Origin: Acestrorhynchus altus
Taxonomy: Eukaryota; Chordata; Actinopteri; Characiformes; Acestrorhynchidae
Length of the DNA stretch: 64,000 bases
Direction of reading: 5' to 3'
NCBI GenBank assembly: GCA_034509495.1
Contig: CM067525.1
Span: 4,580,945-4,644,944, forward strand
In this document: positions 47,237-59,033 of the stretch, one piece after another
Layout of the letters: every line of letters starts with the position of its first letter
How positions within the stretch are numbered: the first letter of the stretch is position 1
The notes under the pieces: model-generated
The model's input: the letters and a program-made list of their open reading frames with translations, nothing else
What the model was told of the DNA's origin: nothing
Database searches by the model: none
Made by a program: the position numbers and the translations under genes

Positions 47237-47360
47237 TTGGCCTTGTACGTGTTGTCGTTTCTGGAGCCGAAGGATTTGCTCCAGGCTGCTCAGACGTGTC
47301 GATACTGGCGCATCCTGGCGGAGGATAACCTGCTCTGGAGGGAGAAGTGTCGAGAAGAAG
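47237..47360 (+). CDS. fbxw7: fbxw7 exon: F-box core
   Basis: 41 codons plus one base: LALYVLSFLEPKDLLQAAQT, CRYWRILAEDNLLWREKCRE, E, and the first G of a Gly codon completed by the next exon. With LLPKE of the previous exon this makes the complete F-box (human alpha about residues 278-324). This module docks the receptor on SKP1-CUL1-RBX1. Hallmarks seen are the leucine pattern LALYVLSFL, the Pro-Lys-Asp of EPKDLL, CRYWR and the closing LLW. It differs from the human sequence I recall only by Arg for Lys in CREE. The donor GTGAGC is strong. Confidence 0.97.
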
Positions 47361-48661
47361 GTGAGCCAATCACGGAGCTCGGAACAGCAGCTGAGATTTG
47401 ACTGGCGGCCCAGTTAAAGAGTTGGTCCAGGGTGGTGACACCTGGCCACAGGGCAGGGTTCTTGCGTACTCGTCTACTCATGTAATTAGTGGTGTGCCTG
47501 CTGTTGCTGCTGATGTGAGTAGTGTGTTAACTACAGAGCTTCGTGGAAACCTCGATTGATATTATTTAGTAGATTAATACATACATTAACGATACAAAAA
47601 TACACGGCATGGCCAAAAGTATTTGGACGGCTGCTCGTTCATTCTTTTTAATATACAGGACTAATAATGTGCCTTTATTAGTCCAGTAGAGGACAAATGA
47701 TGGTCAGTCTTAATAAGGCTGGCCATATTCATACTCCTGTGTATTTTAGGAAAGATCCTCACGAGTGTGGTGTTTCAAATGAGTAATAGATCAGCTACAC
47801 CCGTCTAAAAAGGCCCCACCCTTCCTAACCTGAGTCCCGTTGTACAGTTTCGACGGTTGGCTCCAGCACTGGAGTGTTTGACTCGCAGCTGATTCAGTGA
47901 GCAGTCGGCTGTTTTAATGAACTAATGAGGTGAATTAGCCGTGTTGGAGCTGCTGTTTTAGTCTTTATATTGCAGATGTTTCCGCTGTAGAGCGGCTGAG
48001 GTATCTACAGAGTGGTGTACTGTAAAGAACAGACTTTGCTTTTACTTATGTAACAAGATTTCCTGTACTGCGCAGCCAAGTCCAGATTTACAGAGTCCTG
48101 CAGCTGATATTTAAACTATTACTGTCAAATCCACACAGAGTGAACCCTGAACAAATAAACGCTTGGTTTCCAGCGACACAAATCACGTACGGTTACATTG
48201 TTGCTTCAAGAAACGAGTCAGTTGATCATGGAAGCTCAACTCTCTATGTTTTTATATGATTCAGAGCTATTATAAACAAAGTTTGAGTCGTGGTTTTTGA
48301 TTCGATTAAAGTATTCAGAGTTATTCATTATTATTAGTTATTGATTCGGCAATGAATCAGTTATTGTTTTCAGGATTGAGTTTAAATGGAAATATTATAT
48401 TGAAATGTACGTACTGTTCACGTAGTGGACGATAGACCATAAAATCAGAACTTTTTGTTAAAATTTAATGATTAAATTAATGAGTGCACACTTTTAAATA
48501 TTATTCAAATGGATTAAAATCTCTAGTTTGATTCATTTTGAGGTTTGTCTTTGTCGGTTTCTGAGAGTGCTGCGGACTTTATTTATTCTTAGATTCTTCG
48601 TTTAGGATTTGACTCACTGCTTGACCCGAACACTAATTTGTGTTTTCTCCTGTTGACCCAG
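47361..48661 (+). other. fbxw7: fbxw7 intron (1,301 bp)
   Basis: A Tc1-like terminal sequence occurs at about 47600-47640. The rest is AT-rich unique sequence with nothing recognised. Confidence 0.85.
47600..47640 (+). mobile_element. Tc1/mariner-like terminal fragment
   Basis: TACACGGCATGGCCAAAAGT followed by ATTTGGACGGC resembles the inverted repeat of common fish Tc1-type elements. The partner end was not seen. Confidence 0.45.
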
Positions 48662-48798
48662 GTATCGACGAGCCGCTGCACGGCAAGAGGAGGAAAGTGG
48701 TGAAGCCGGGTTTCAGCCACAGCCCGTGGAAGAGTGCCTACATCAGACAGCACAGAATAGACACCAACTGGAGGAGAGGAGACCTCAAATCACCCAAG
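48662..48798 (+). CDS. fbxw7: fbxw7 exon: helical linker between F-box and WD40 propeller
   Basis: Two bases complete the Gly codon, followed by 45 codons: IDEPLHGKRRKVVKPGFSHS, PWKSAYIRQHRIDTNWRRGD, LKSPK. In the FBXW7 structure this linker positions the substrate-binding propeller relative to SKP1. PWKSAYIRQHRIDTNWRRG is essentially invariant in vertebrates. Differences from the human sequence I recall are conservative or local: G for I before KRRK, VV for VI, S for I in GF-HSPW, and D for E in RGDLK. The donor GTGAAG is sub-optimal at +5. Confidence 0.96.
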
Positions 48799-50062
48799 GT
48801 GAAGATGACTTCTTTATGGTGGCGGTGACTGGAAACGGTCGTCACCATCATTACGTTATATATAAATATATACCAGTGAACCTACACGTATCTTTAGCTT
48901 TGTGTTGAATGTTGTTGGTGGTAAATCAGTGGCAAAGAAATACATTGAGCCTCGTTTTCAGTTTAGCCCAGTACTGACAGTAGACACAATACAAGAATCA
49001 ACTAAAATCAATGAAGATAAATGAACAAACTAAAGATTTGAAAAGAACTGGATACTAGAAGAATTTCTAAATGAACAAATTGATTTAATTACTAAGTTCT
49101 AAATAAAACAGCTGGATTAAATAAATGTAAATGATATCAATACAATCAAAATAAGGTGATATATGGGCAAATTTCAAAGAATGAAAAATTATAACCTGTC
49201 AAAATAAGACTTTAAAAACTAACAAAATGATGGTGTTAAAATTAAAAGAAGATCAAAATGACTAAAATAAAAAGGTAATATGAAATATTATGATTTTTAA
49301 CATGAACAATAAATCAAAATGTAAACTAAAACAAGTATTTGAAAAATTGTTAATAAATACAAATGAAAATAAAAAATAAGTATAATTTAAATTATTATAT
49401 TAATAATGCTGTTATTATAATATAGATATTTAAAAAATCTGACTGTTTATGTTCCTCAACTGTCAGTTTATTATAAGAATACTTTTTGCACCAAAATCTT
49501 CAAAAACATTTTTGATTGTTTTGTGAAATAACTGAGGGACCTTTTAGAACTTTAAATTATAATGATTTTGTCTAGAATTGAGCATCAAACCCAGTTTTTT
49601 TTACACATCTTTACTATTTATTATGGCATTTTGAGGAATCTGTGTTTTTCTCACTTTAATTTCCTAAAGTAATATTTCACACAGAGCGCATGGGCCAGTG
49701 AACCTGAACTAACGTTCCGTCCTCAGGAAATCTGGAAAGGTGCAATTTTTCTATTCAAGACAATTTGGGTGCAGCTATGTAACCGTGGCAACTGTGTGTC
49801 TTCAGAGTGCTTGCTGTTTTGAAGATGCTGCATTATTTGCTGCATCAGCAGATCCAGGGAAGTTGTTTTTTGGCCCAATACTGTCTAGAGCTTCCCTTTT
49901 TTATCTCTATCTGTGGTTTAGTCTATTGTTTTTTCTCAGAACGCCCAGGTTTAGGGGTTTACTTTCTCTATTATTTGTGTGGAAAGTGTGGAGGGACCAG
50001 AAAATATTATCCTTTGGCCCATATTTACCTGTTGTCCTCTTCTCTCCCTTCTCATTTCGTAG
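48799..50062 (+). other. fbxw7: fbxw7 intron (1,264 bp)
   Basis: Very AT-rich between 48960 and 49660, with no recognisable element. The acceptor is TTTCGTAG. Confidence 0.85.
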
Positions 50063-50176
50063 GTGTTGAAGGGGCACGATGACCATGTCATCACCTGCCT
50101 ACAGTTCTGTGGAAACCGCATCGTCAGCGGCTCCGATGACAACACACTGAAAGTCTGGTCTGCTGTCACAGGAAAG
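50063..50176 (+). CDS. fbxw7: fbxw7 exon: first WD40 repeat
   Basis: 38 codons, phase 0 at both ends: VLKGHDDHVITCLQFCGNRI, VSGSDDNTLKVWSAVTGK. It shows the WD40 signature in order: a GH dipeptide (residues 4-5), the structural Asp in SDD and the closing VW. Human alpha residues 375-412 by my count; the sequence matches the human as I recall it. The repeat is blade 1 of the eight-bladed propeller that reads the Cdc4 phosphodegron on substrates such as cyclin E, MYC, NOTCH and JUN. The donor is GTAAAT. Confidence 0.97.
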
Positions 50177-50281
50177 GTAAATTCTCGTTCGTCCTTCTTT
50201 GACTTAAAGACACAATATCCTACACGTTTCTCTTTTTTTGGCATTTTTTCCCGTATAAACAGAACTACATTGACAGAACTT

Positions 50282-50540
50282 GGGCATTTCTGGTCCAGCA
50301 AGTCAAAATCCATCCCAAGATTTTGTTCCGACTGTCTGGGTGCCTCTGCTGGGGCTCGGCCTGCCCAGCCACTATAAGCAAAATGAATTCGGGGTTGAGT
50401 AAGAGCCGTTATTATTCTACATTTGCACATTTCATTACAGAGAGAGTAATTATTCCTGTTCATTTGGAGATCTAAAGTGTGGTCTTGCAGTCAGAACAAA
50501 ATCCTCGGGTGGATTTTGATTTGCTGGACCTGAAGTGCTC
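50282..50540. mobile_element. MITE with CATTTCTGGTCCAGCAAGTC inverted ends (copy 1)
   Basis: The left end GGGCATTTCTGGTCCAGCAA continues GTCAAAATCCA. The right end, on the minus strand, is GCACTTCAGGTCCAGCAAAT continuing CAAAATCCA. About 30-bp inverted ends enclose a core with GCTCGGCCTGCC and TAAGCAAAATGAA, both shared with the copy at 59281. It lies about 100 bp after a coding exon. Confidence 0.75.
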
Positions 50541-50939
50541 GACTCTGCCCTTATGCCGTTATGATACAAATACACCAGCAGCACCATTAAAACCAGAGAT
50601 ACCATAGCAACCACTTGGAACTAAATAGCAGCTACAACAACATAACAACCACTTAGCAACAACCACTCGCCTTGGAGCAGCTCAATTTAGTCATGCCCAG
50701 TGCTAATTATGGGCTTTAGAGGTTTAAAGCTCCTCAGCACTGGAGCTGTATCCTCTGGATTTATGGAGCTCAATCCAATACATTTGGGACGAGTTGGAGC
50801 GACAGAACTAATCCTGATTTCACAAATGCGTTCACATTACCAGGCTAAACTGACTCATTTTTTCAAGGCTGTGTGGACATGCCCAATCCAGTCTTTTGAA
50901 ATCGGATTGATGCCACTTTCAGACATCCTAGATTGGATT

Positions 50940-51063
50940 CAGGATAACAATAAATTATTGAAAAACTTACAATACTCGATATAAACGATATCGCCTCAAT
51001 CCGTATCTTGCTCTGTTTATATTCTGATATCAGTATAACAATCGATATATCGCCCATCCCTAG
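50940..51063 (-). mobile_element. Dispersed GGGATGGGCGATATATCG element (copy 5)
   Basis: On the minus strand it starts TAGGGATGGGCGATATATCG and then has GATATCAGAATATAAACAGA, GCAAGATA and GATATCGTTTATATCGAG. These are in the order seen at 1938 and 27668. It is the best preserved of the short copies. Confidence 0.7.
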
Positions 51064-51489
51064 TTTCAGCATGTAGTGTAAGCCTTTCCTAGAGAATAGA
51101 GTAGTTCTGTCCATAAACTTTTGCCCAGTTGCTTTACTTGAATACAGACTCCTGCACATGGCCATCATCACATATAGTCTTTCATACTGTCAGTATATAT
51201 TATATATATAGAGAGAGAGACTGTATTACAGGTTGTTTCAGAGTAGTCTACTGCATTTGAGGTCTGAAATGGTCCCAACAGGTCTTGTCATCCCTCCATC
51301 CTTGCACATTCCCATGCTCGCTCTCTGGGGAGCTGAGTGTCATGCCGTGAGTGTGTGTTACACTCTCTCTTACACTCTGTTACAGTCCCCCTGCAGCAGA
51401 AACACGGTCGTGAACTCATCCGGAAAAACTCTGCGTTATTGTCCTCATCAATTATTCACACTGGACACACTGCTCACTCACAGACACTG

Positions 51490-51780
51490 TCTTCTCTGAG
51501 AGAGCCCCTTTTTTTATGCCCCTCCCTTTTTATTGCCCTCCTTTTTCACCCCCCCCTTGCTTTCCCTTTTTTTTTACATCTACCTTCTTCTCTTTATTCC
51601 TCCCTGCGTTCCTTTCTCCTCTTTGTTTTTTTGTTTTTGGTCTCTCCTCTCCACTCTCCCCTCATCATCACGTGTATATGTCTCATTTCTTTTTCATTAT
51701 TTCTCATTATTTCCATCTCCATAACTTCTCTCTCTTCTCTCCGTCCCTTTTCTATATACCCCCTCCCTTCACCACCGTAA
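51490..51780. repeat. Pyrimidine-rich tract of about 290 bp
   Basis: The plus strand is dominated by C and T (TTTTTTTATGCCCCTCCC, CCCCCCCTTGCTTTCCC, CTCTCTCTTCTCTCCG) with few purines. Long phase-overlapping Phe/Leu/Ser/Pro frames here are compositional artefacts. Such tracts can adopt triplex structures, although mirror symmetry was not verified. Confidence 0.75.
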
Positions 51781-52205
51781 TTTTAAGTATTGGTGAGTCC
51801 CGCTGACTCAGTGACACGGACCTTGTGCGCTTGGTTTATAGAGGTTGTTAAAGTGGTGTGTATGTGTTTGGGAGGCTCTAAGAGTGTGTTTATCACTTGC
51901 TGAGTCCATTTTCACTTGGGCTCTAATGAAATTTAGTCCATTTACTCTTTCATGGCACTCTATACACTCTCTCTCTCTTTTTCTCTTTCCTCCCCAATCT
52001 GTTCCCTCACCGTTTACAGTCATTACATTCTTAGGGACGATGTCCTGCAGCTCCTGCCCTTGGCTGGAAACCTATTGTTACATACTCTCTATAAAACACT
52101 GTGCAAATAAAAGGGGGTATTAGTAATAATTAGGTTCTGCTCAGTAATTTGCCCTTCCTTAGGTACTGTTAAAAGGTTGAACATGCTATTTCCATTAAAA
52201 CATAC

Positions 52206-52380
52206 TGAGAGACTGTAGCTCCTCCTCCTCAGTGTATATCACAATACCTACATTTAGAGTTATTAAAATTCACCCTAATGAGAGACTGTAGCTCCTCCTC
52301 CTCAGTGTATATCACAATACCTACATTTAGAGTGTTGTTAATATTTACACCTCAGTTTATATCGCAGTAATTCTGTATCT
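52206..52380 (+). repeat. Tandem duplication with a 55-bp identical block
   Basis: The block starting TGAGAGACTGTAGCTCCTCC and ending CTACATTTAGAGT occurs at 52206-52260 and again, base for base, at 52279-52333. The period is 73 bp. A third degenerate copy follows (CCTCAGTTTATATCGCAGTA at about 52351). Confidence 0.9.
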
Positions 52381-53581
52381 CACATCAGTAGTTCCAGAAG
52401 CTCTGAAAATCACAGATTCCCTAAAAGCTCTCCAGAATCACACTTAACTCACACCTTCAGCCCTTAGATGTACATATGAGTGGTTCTGGATTGTGCTCCT
52501 GCAGATTGGCAGTGTTCCTGCTCCAGCGGGGGGTGCGTAGGTGTATGTTTTTGTTCCGCAGTGTTGTCGCTGCTGTCTGACAGGGAACGTCATCATGGCA
52601 GATGGCTTCAGCTCTGCTCGCTCCATGATTAGGGTCGTCTCCGCCTTTCTGGCCAGCCGCCATTTTCATCCACAGGGTTGTGCAGTAAAGCCGCTCTTTC
52701 TGTCTGATCTGGGACCAGCCCAGAACATTAAATCAGTAGTTCTAGCAGTAAAATTGAACGGAACCCCACCCTACTAAAGCTAATTTAACTAACACGTCAT
52801 GGAAGCTTATAGGCCTGAATCATCACACATTCGCCTTAAACCATGTGGAGGTTTTACTAACCTCTAGTAGACTTGCTTATGTGGCTTCTCTTTCTGTTAA
52901 ACTGTTGTCTTTAAACATAGTCTGAAGTCCAGCACTGTTTGCTGATTTCTCTGCTCTAACAGACCTACTGACCTGGCGATTTACAGGGTAGTTGAATTTG
53001 ATGTGAAGGAGCCAGAAAAGGACAGGGCTGTGCAGGAATCTTGCCCTCCAGACTGAAATTTAACACCCCTGGATTAAAGCTTCTAGATTATGGGTTTAAT
53101 GGTGCAGTTCATTCCACATTTGGACATTGTTTCATTTTGAATATGGTAAAATGAGAAACAAGTAAGCCAGCAGCTTAAAAACAATATGGTTACCCCAGGG
53201 AACCGTTTCGTTGATTTTAATAGACTGTCATGCAAGCTACTGTCGTACTGCCGTATAGCGCTCCCCTGAGGTAGTTAATACAGGCCGTAGTGTGTAAATG
53301 TATGTTGGATGTTTCCTCACACACTCAACAGGAGTCAAACCACACCACCCTCGTCTGATCCACTATCGTTCTGACTGGAAATAAGATGTGAAAAGGTCAG
53401 AACTTTGCTAAAATATTATATTTACGCTCAAATCCAAACAAGTAGTGGGTATTTTGAGCACGCCTACACGATACTGTTAACTGGAGTTGTTTTTATCTGC
53501 CTTTCTTTTTTGTATTTCAGTCTTTGCCAACATATATAAACTCAGTTGGATGAACTGAATCGATTTAGTGACTGTGTGGAC

Positions 53582-53605
53582 CAGGGCTCAGCAACATGCG
53601 GCCCT
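53582..53605 (+). mobile_element. hAT-like terminal sequence
   Basis: CAGGGCTCAGCAACATGCGG followed by CCCT resembles termini of hAT/Charlie-like fish elements. It lies 46 bp before the 50-bp array, which may be internal to the same element. Confidence 0.45.
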
Positions 53606-53648
53606 TTCATTGCCCTCTTGTGGCTCCTCGGCAGTGTTTACAGATGAA

Positions 53649-53890
53649 GTTCCGTCCTTCAACAAAAAGAGCCAATCAGCTCATTGGTTATGGATAAAAT
53701 CCCACCCTTCAACAAAAAGAGCCAATCAGCTTGTGGATTATGGATAAAAGTCCCATCCTTCAACAAAAAGAGCCAATCAGCTTGTTTGTTACGGATAAAG
53801 TCCCATCCTTCAACAAAAAGAGCCAATCAGCTTGTTTGTTACGGATAAAGTCCCATCCTTCAACAAAAAGAGCCAATCAGCTTGTTGGTT
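53649..53890 (+). repeat. Five-copy 50-bp tandem array, each with a CCAAT box
   Basis: Units start at CCTTCAACAAAAAGAGCCAA (53656, 53706, 53757, 53807 and 53857), spaced 50, 51, 50 and 50 bp. Each carries AGCCAATCAG, a perfect match to the CCAAT-box consensus bound by NF-Y. The third and fourth units are nearly identical, while the first and second diverge in the TTGGTTATGGATAAA part. A diverged, inverted single copy lies at 62431-62482. Confidence 0.9.
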
Positions 53891-56141
53891 ACTGAACAAT
53901 TGCAAGCCAGAACAAGCTGGGAGAATATTTTGCAATATATTGCAGTTTAGCTCGGTATGTGGACTGTAGAGGTAACAGTACATCCGACGCTTATATTAAT
54001 ATTATATTATACCAGAAGATATATTGCAGCATGTATTTTGTTTACAGCCTCTCTCCCTTGCCCACGTCGCAGGTCTAGTTGCGTTGTGTTTGTACACTCA
54101 GTGTTGTCACCTGCACATCAAGGTTAGCACAAAGGTAAAGCCTCCACCCTGCTGTGTCTGATCCACGCTGTAGGGATTTCCTCAGCACCAATTAAGCTGG
54201 GAAGACCGTTTCCTTTTGAAGTGCCTGTCAATGAAAGCCAGGATGGATTCCTTTGTACCTTAACGTTCCCACACGTTTCGCTCCGTCTCTCTCGTTCCCT
54301 CTGTCTCTCTTTGGTCTTGAAGCCGCTGTCTGTTCCCTCGTCCCAGTTTGTGCTTCAGCTGTGATTTATTCCTCTTTGTGAGAGGGTTTCCTCCACAGCC
54401 GTTAATACCACCTGCTCCTTAGGAACCACTTCCTTTCCTTTCACTTTTCTGCCCCTTTTCAACTCTTCAGACCTGGTTTGCGATTGTGTGACTCTTTATA
54501 TGTCTTTAAGGGTTTCAGCTTCTGTCCACTGTTTATCCTTTCTGGGATGACCGACTGGATGGATTCTCTTTCTTTATTAAACTGCTCACAGTATTTAGAA
54601 CCCATGGCCAGTTTGTTTTGACATACTTTTATTTGCCAAAACATTAAAACCATTTTTATTAGAGATAGTCACACATGTCGGATTGACAGTGGTTCAAATA
54701 AAATTAAAAAACAACCTGAATGTCCTTTATTATTTTTGTCTTTTATGTATGTATCAGTATTATTCCTTCTCAGGACATTCCTGACATTTGAACACTCCCT
54801 TCTCATTTTCTTCTAGAACTAAAAATCTGCGTCAGTGACATTATTAGTCCCGCCCCCGGGTGCTAATCAGTCAGAGTCTGTATGCAGGTTGAGCTTGTAC
54901 ATGTGGACAGAGCAGTAAACATGCACTGGAAGCTGTTTTTGGCATTTAAACTGGGATTTAATTCCGTTGTGAGTAAATGTTAATTGATGTCCCAGTTGGA
55001 TTACTGATAATTCATCACACAAGGATGAGACTGATATACTGAATACAGTTTTCTATTCCAAATCTGCTGAAATTGATCCAGTTCAACAGAGCTACTGACA
55101 CTCTGTAATGAAATGTGCAGATCCGAGATCTTTAAAACCTGATGAAACAAATCACGAATCACAGTAACAGAATTTATCACGATAGGATAAAATATCATCA
55201 TATTGCCCACCCCTACTACTCACTTCTGCTGGATGCGGTTTTCCAGTATGTGACTTTGCTTGGCTGCCATTAGAGCACTGGAACATCATCAGCGGGACCA
55301 GAAAACATGCTGATCCTGAACTGCTTTGGTTTAATTTGGTTGGCTGTGCGTGATTGAACTGCCTCCAGTGTGTGTAGTGGTGGAATGTTGAGGAGTCTGT
55401 AGCTTTAAGCATTTATCTTATGTTACTAAAGCGCATGTTCCCAGTGTATTAACGCACTTTATACACAGTAACACATTTTAACTTTATATTTACTTAGTAA
55501 ACATGTTGACAAGACAGTCTGCATTTGTTGTAAGGATCAGCACATCTAGAACACTGAACACGTATAAGCATCGTAAAAAAGGACAGATTTACACCAACTA
55601 TATAGATCCTCCAAACAACAGCTACTCACGTGAAATAACTGCATAGTAACAATTAGCTGATTGGATGACAGTCTATAAGATTGGATTTGATTTGTCTTTT
55701 CTTTCTAAACAGCCACCTTTTGCACATAATATTTCAAACAATTATACAGTATTTTCTTGCTTATTGTTTCTAATTTATCTGATGAATTTATAGTTATTAT
55801 TGTTAATTATTTCATTGTTAAATGGATTTTTACTTCTTATCTATGTAGGTGAAGGTGCATCCCTCCCCCATTCTTTCCCAGCATAATTCATCCCAGCTTT
55901 CTAAGCACCAGCCCCTATTGACCTTGCGGGTGTGGGTGTGTGTGTGTACTCTCTCCTTTCCCGTTACACTTCAGTTCATCAGCTAAGTGCCATAAAACCC
56001 AGTAGACCTGGGTTCTGACCATATATTCTCTGACCAAGACCCAAACAATCTCAGATTGGGATCAATAAACCCATCTAAAGAGACTTACTCTAGTTTTCAA
56101 ATGGCCTTCGCTCACATTTTCTCCCCTCAGTATCTTCACAC

Positions 56142-56145
<4 letters not shown>

Positions 56146-56191
<46 letters not shown>
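56146..56191. repeat. (TG)n microsatellite
   Basis: About 23 uninterrupted TG units. Confidence 0.95.
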
Positions 56192-56192
<1 letters not shown>

Positions 56193-58394
56193 CACTTCTA
56201 GTGCTATAAAAGGTGAAGCTTTTTCACTGTTCCTTAAATATTTATCAAAATTGGTTATTGTTCTTGTATCAGACATCCATGATGAATAGACCAATAGAAA
56301 TGCTTCACAGAGAAGTGGAATAAAATTGCTGTTCGAGATTGTTTTGCACAGAATGTTTTATGTATTTTCAAGACATATCGAGGAGGTTCTCCTTGTACCA
56401 CCACTGGAGATAACGCTTGACCATTCTAAGCATGGACTTCACAACACCACTGAAGGTGTCCTTTTGTATTTGGCGCCAAGACAGTTGTCTTTGCTTGTAG
56501 CACTTTGGTAGGTACTGACCACTGCTTACATGACCTTACATGACGTTGGTTCTGGTCAAAGTGTCTCAGATTCCTGCACTTGTCCATTTTCTTCAACACA
56601 TCAACTTCAAGAACTGGCTGTTTACTCGCTGTCTGATGTATCCACCCCTTCTTCAGTGTTTTCCACTTTACCGGTACTAATGTTATGGCTAATTAGTGTC
56701 TGTCTCTCTTTCTGGTCTTGGTCTGGGATTGTTTTGCAGATAAAGGCACGCTAGAAAATGTCACTGGGATAGAATAGTTGAAATTCCTTTTCCACATAAG
56801 TGCACAGAGCTCATTAAGCACACCCCGCTGTAGACCCTCATTACTGTGGAGTGCTTCGGTTATAAATTGACTGGAGATCATGGATGATTAGGGGAAATTG
56901 GCTTGTGCTTGTGCACCTCTGTTTTTGCTGGAGTTTCTCCCCGCAGATCCAAAGCCCTGGCGGAGCTTCTCTCTGTGCACTTGAGGAGCTTAATTTTTTT
57001 CTTCCTCCTTTATCCTGTTTCTTCTCATTTGAGACCAGGCTGCAGCTAACGGTTGCAAATGTTTGAACATCAAACGGCCCGTATCCTATATTTTTGCTCT
57101 GGTCTTTTATTTTATCCTATAATGTTCCCATATAATGTTTGCGTAGGTCCTCACTCATTTCCTCATGATCATTTTAAGATGTTTCTTCATCTCAGACTCT
57201 GCTTTTAATGAGGACACCTCTATTCTGATTGGCTGTGGCTTCTTCTAGTTCTTGTGATCCCACTCCCAGCCGCTCCCAATAGAATTCATGGTGTTCCTAC
57301 CTGCTCCAATCAAAAATCAGCACCATTTATCCCAATTCCGACTGCAACGTAGACAAGAGGGTTGCAAGAGTATACTGATTTTAGGTGTACCGTGGAAATA
57401 AAATTGTTGGATATTATATAATGTACATTACGTGTAGAATTTAAGTAGTGAAAATAAGCAAACTCCTGGAGGCAGCGTTCTCACGCCTGGATTTGTGATT
57501 GTAAAGGCATTGTTGTTGATTCTGAAGCCACAACATCTTGGTTCCAGACACCACAGGACACCTTCAGAGGTCTAAGGGAGTCTTATATGATTCACAGTGG
57601 TTTTGGTGGAACAAGGGGGACCTACACAATATTCAGCAGTTGGTACTAATGTTATGGCTGATAGGTAATTGATGGAATTTTCTGAAACAGAATCTTTTTA
57701 ATTGCATCTATAAGAGAAAAGTGCATCTCTGAGCTCAGCGTTTAACTGTGGATGCCCCGTGTTTTGCTGCTTGTTTCTGCTGGAGCGGACTGCAGGTGTT
57801 TACAGTGACGTGTAAATTGCATGCTGCGCAGGTCGGATGGCGAGTGTGAGCTGAATGCAGTAGAAGAAATGAACGTATCCCTGTTATCTGTGATGAGTGG
57901 AGATTAGAGTGTTTCAGTGTGATAGCGGCAGCACTGGCAGCGTCCGGGTAGTGAGTGAACAGGCCTCATACTGAGAGAGATTATGAGAGCAGATTAGACT
58001 GTAGCATCCTGTTCGTTTGAACACCCTGTGGAAACGCCAACATCTCGATAACGAGCGAGCGGGATTCTGGATGAAGCTCAGCAGAAATAAGAAAGAGGAA
58101 TGATGAGGCAGTGGATGCAGACTCATCATCTCTGAGTGTTTTATTACTGCAGATGTTTCAGAAGCGCATGTGATTAGAACTGTTACGCAACGAGTGACGG
58201 CGAATGCAGTTATCTATCAGAACTGATCCCTTAAAGCCTTTGTGCGTCATTGCCACAACCCTAAAACAGAGCCCTGGGGGACCCCACAAAATATCCTAAA
58301 CTGATGTTTACCACATCATTTACAACTGGTTCTGCGTTTGGACCTACAACTGTCCAGTTAACCTGTTAATTAATGTTAGGTCAAGGTATTTATC

Positions 58395-58795
58395 TATTTT
58401 TCTCAATTTTCACCTGAATTTGGAAGCACCATTTACTCCACCGACGCACTCGTCATTAGGAGGGTGAAGACCAGCATATGCCTCCTCCATTACACCTGAA
58501 GTCAACCACTCTTCAAACTGTCACCATTGCATCATTGCTGGGCAGCCAACACACTCAGAGGAAAGCACCACGTCCCCAGCTCGGATATAACCGCTAACAG
58601 ACGCCTGTTCCGACCAGCATCACACTGGGAGTGAAACGGGGAGAAAGTACCATCTAAGCACCCAGTGACAGGATGGCGAATTTCGCTCTCTTTGACTCTG
58701 TCCGACGAAGGCAAGCAGCATGACCCGGGATTCGAAAGTGCAACCTTCAGATCATAGTGCTAGTGCTTAGGACTGCTGAGCCACTCAAGCCCTCT
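58395..58795 (-). mobile_element. tRNA-derived SINE, antisense to fbxw7
   Basis: The minus strand starts GGCTTGAGTGGCTCAGCAGT (A-box-like). A B-box-like TTCGAATCCCGGGTCATG follows about 65 bp later. It then passes through the same body and tail as the element at 46465-46812 (shared + strand blocks include CCATTGCATCATTGCTGGGC). About 400 bp, with small insertions. Confidence 0.7.
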
Positions 58796-58998
58796 TCGTT
58801 ATTTTTGTCTTTGATTTATTTGCGTTCTTCATTGTTTTTCATTTCTGCATTTGATTCATTTATTTTATTTTATTTTTCATTCTTTCAATCTTTCTTCCCT
58901 CATTATAGCCTCTTCTGTTTTGTCCTTTCCTTTGATTCTTTATTTTGTTGTTAATTTATTCCCTATTTACTTACACGGTTTACTGCCATTTACTTTTA

Positions 58999-59002
<4 letters not shown>

Positions 59003-59031
<29 letters not shown>
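59003..59031. repeat. (CA)n microsatellite
   Basis: About 14 CA units. Confidence 0.9.

Positions 59032-59033
<2 letters not shown>

Noticed and set aside
49740..50069. 109-residue frame ending at the WD40 exon
   Set aside because: It lies in the intron before the 50063 acceptor, is in a different context from the WD40 frame, and matches no protein I know.
49951..50463. 170-residue minus-strand frame over a coding exon
   Set aside because: Antisense shadow of the FBXW7 WD40 exon and flanking intron.
51337..51780. 147-residue Phe/Leu/Ser/Pro frame
   Set aside because: Composition follows the pyrimidine-rich tract; no start context or domain.
53649..53890. CRISPR-like array of regular repeats
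   Set aside because: This is head-to-tail tandem duplication with no unique spacers, in a vertebrate intron.
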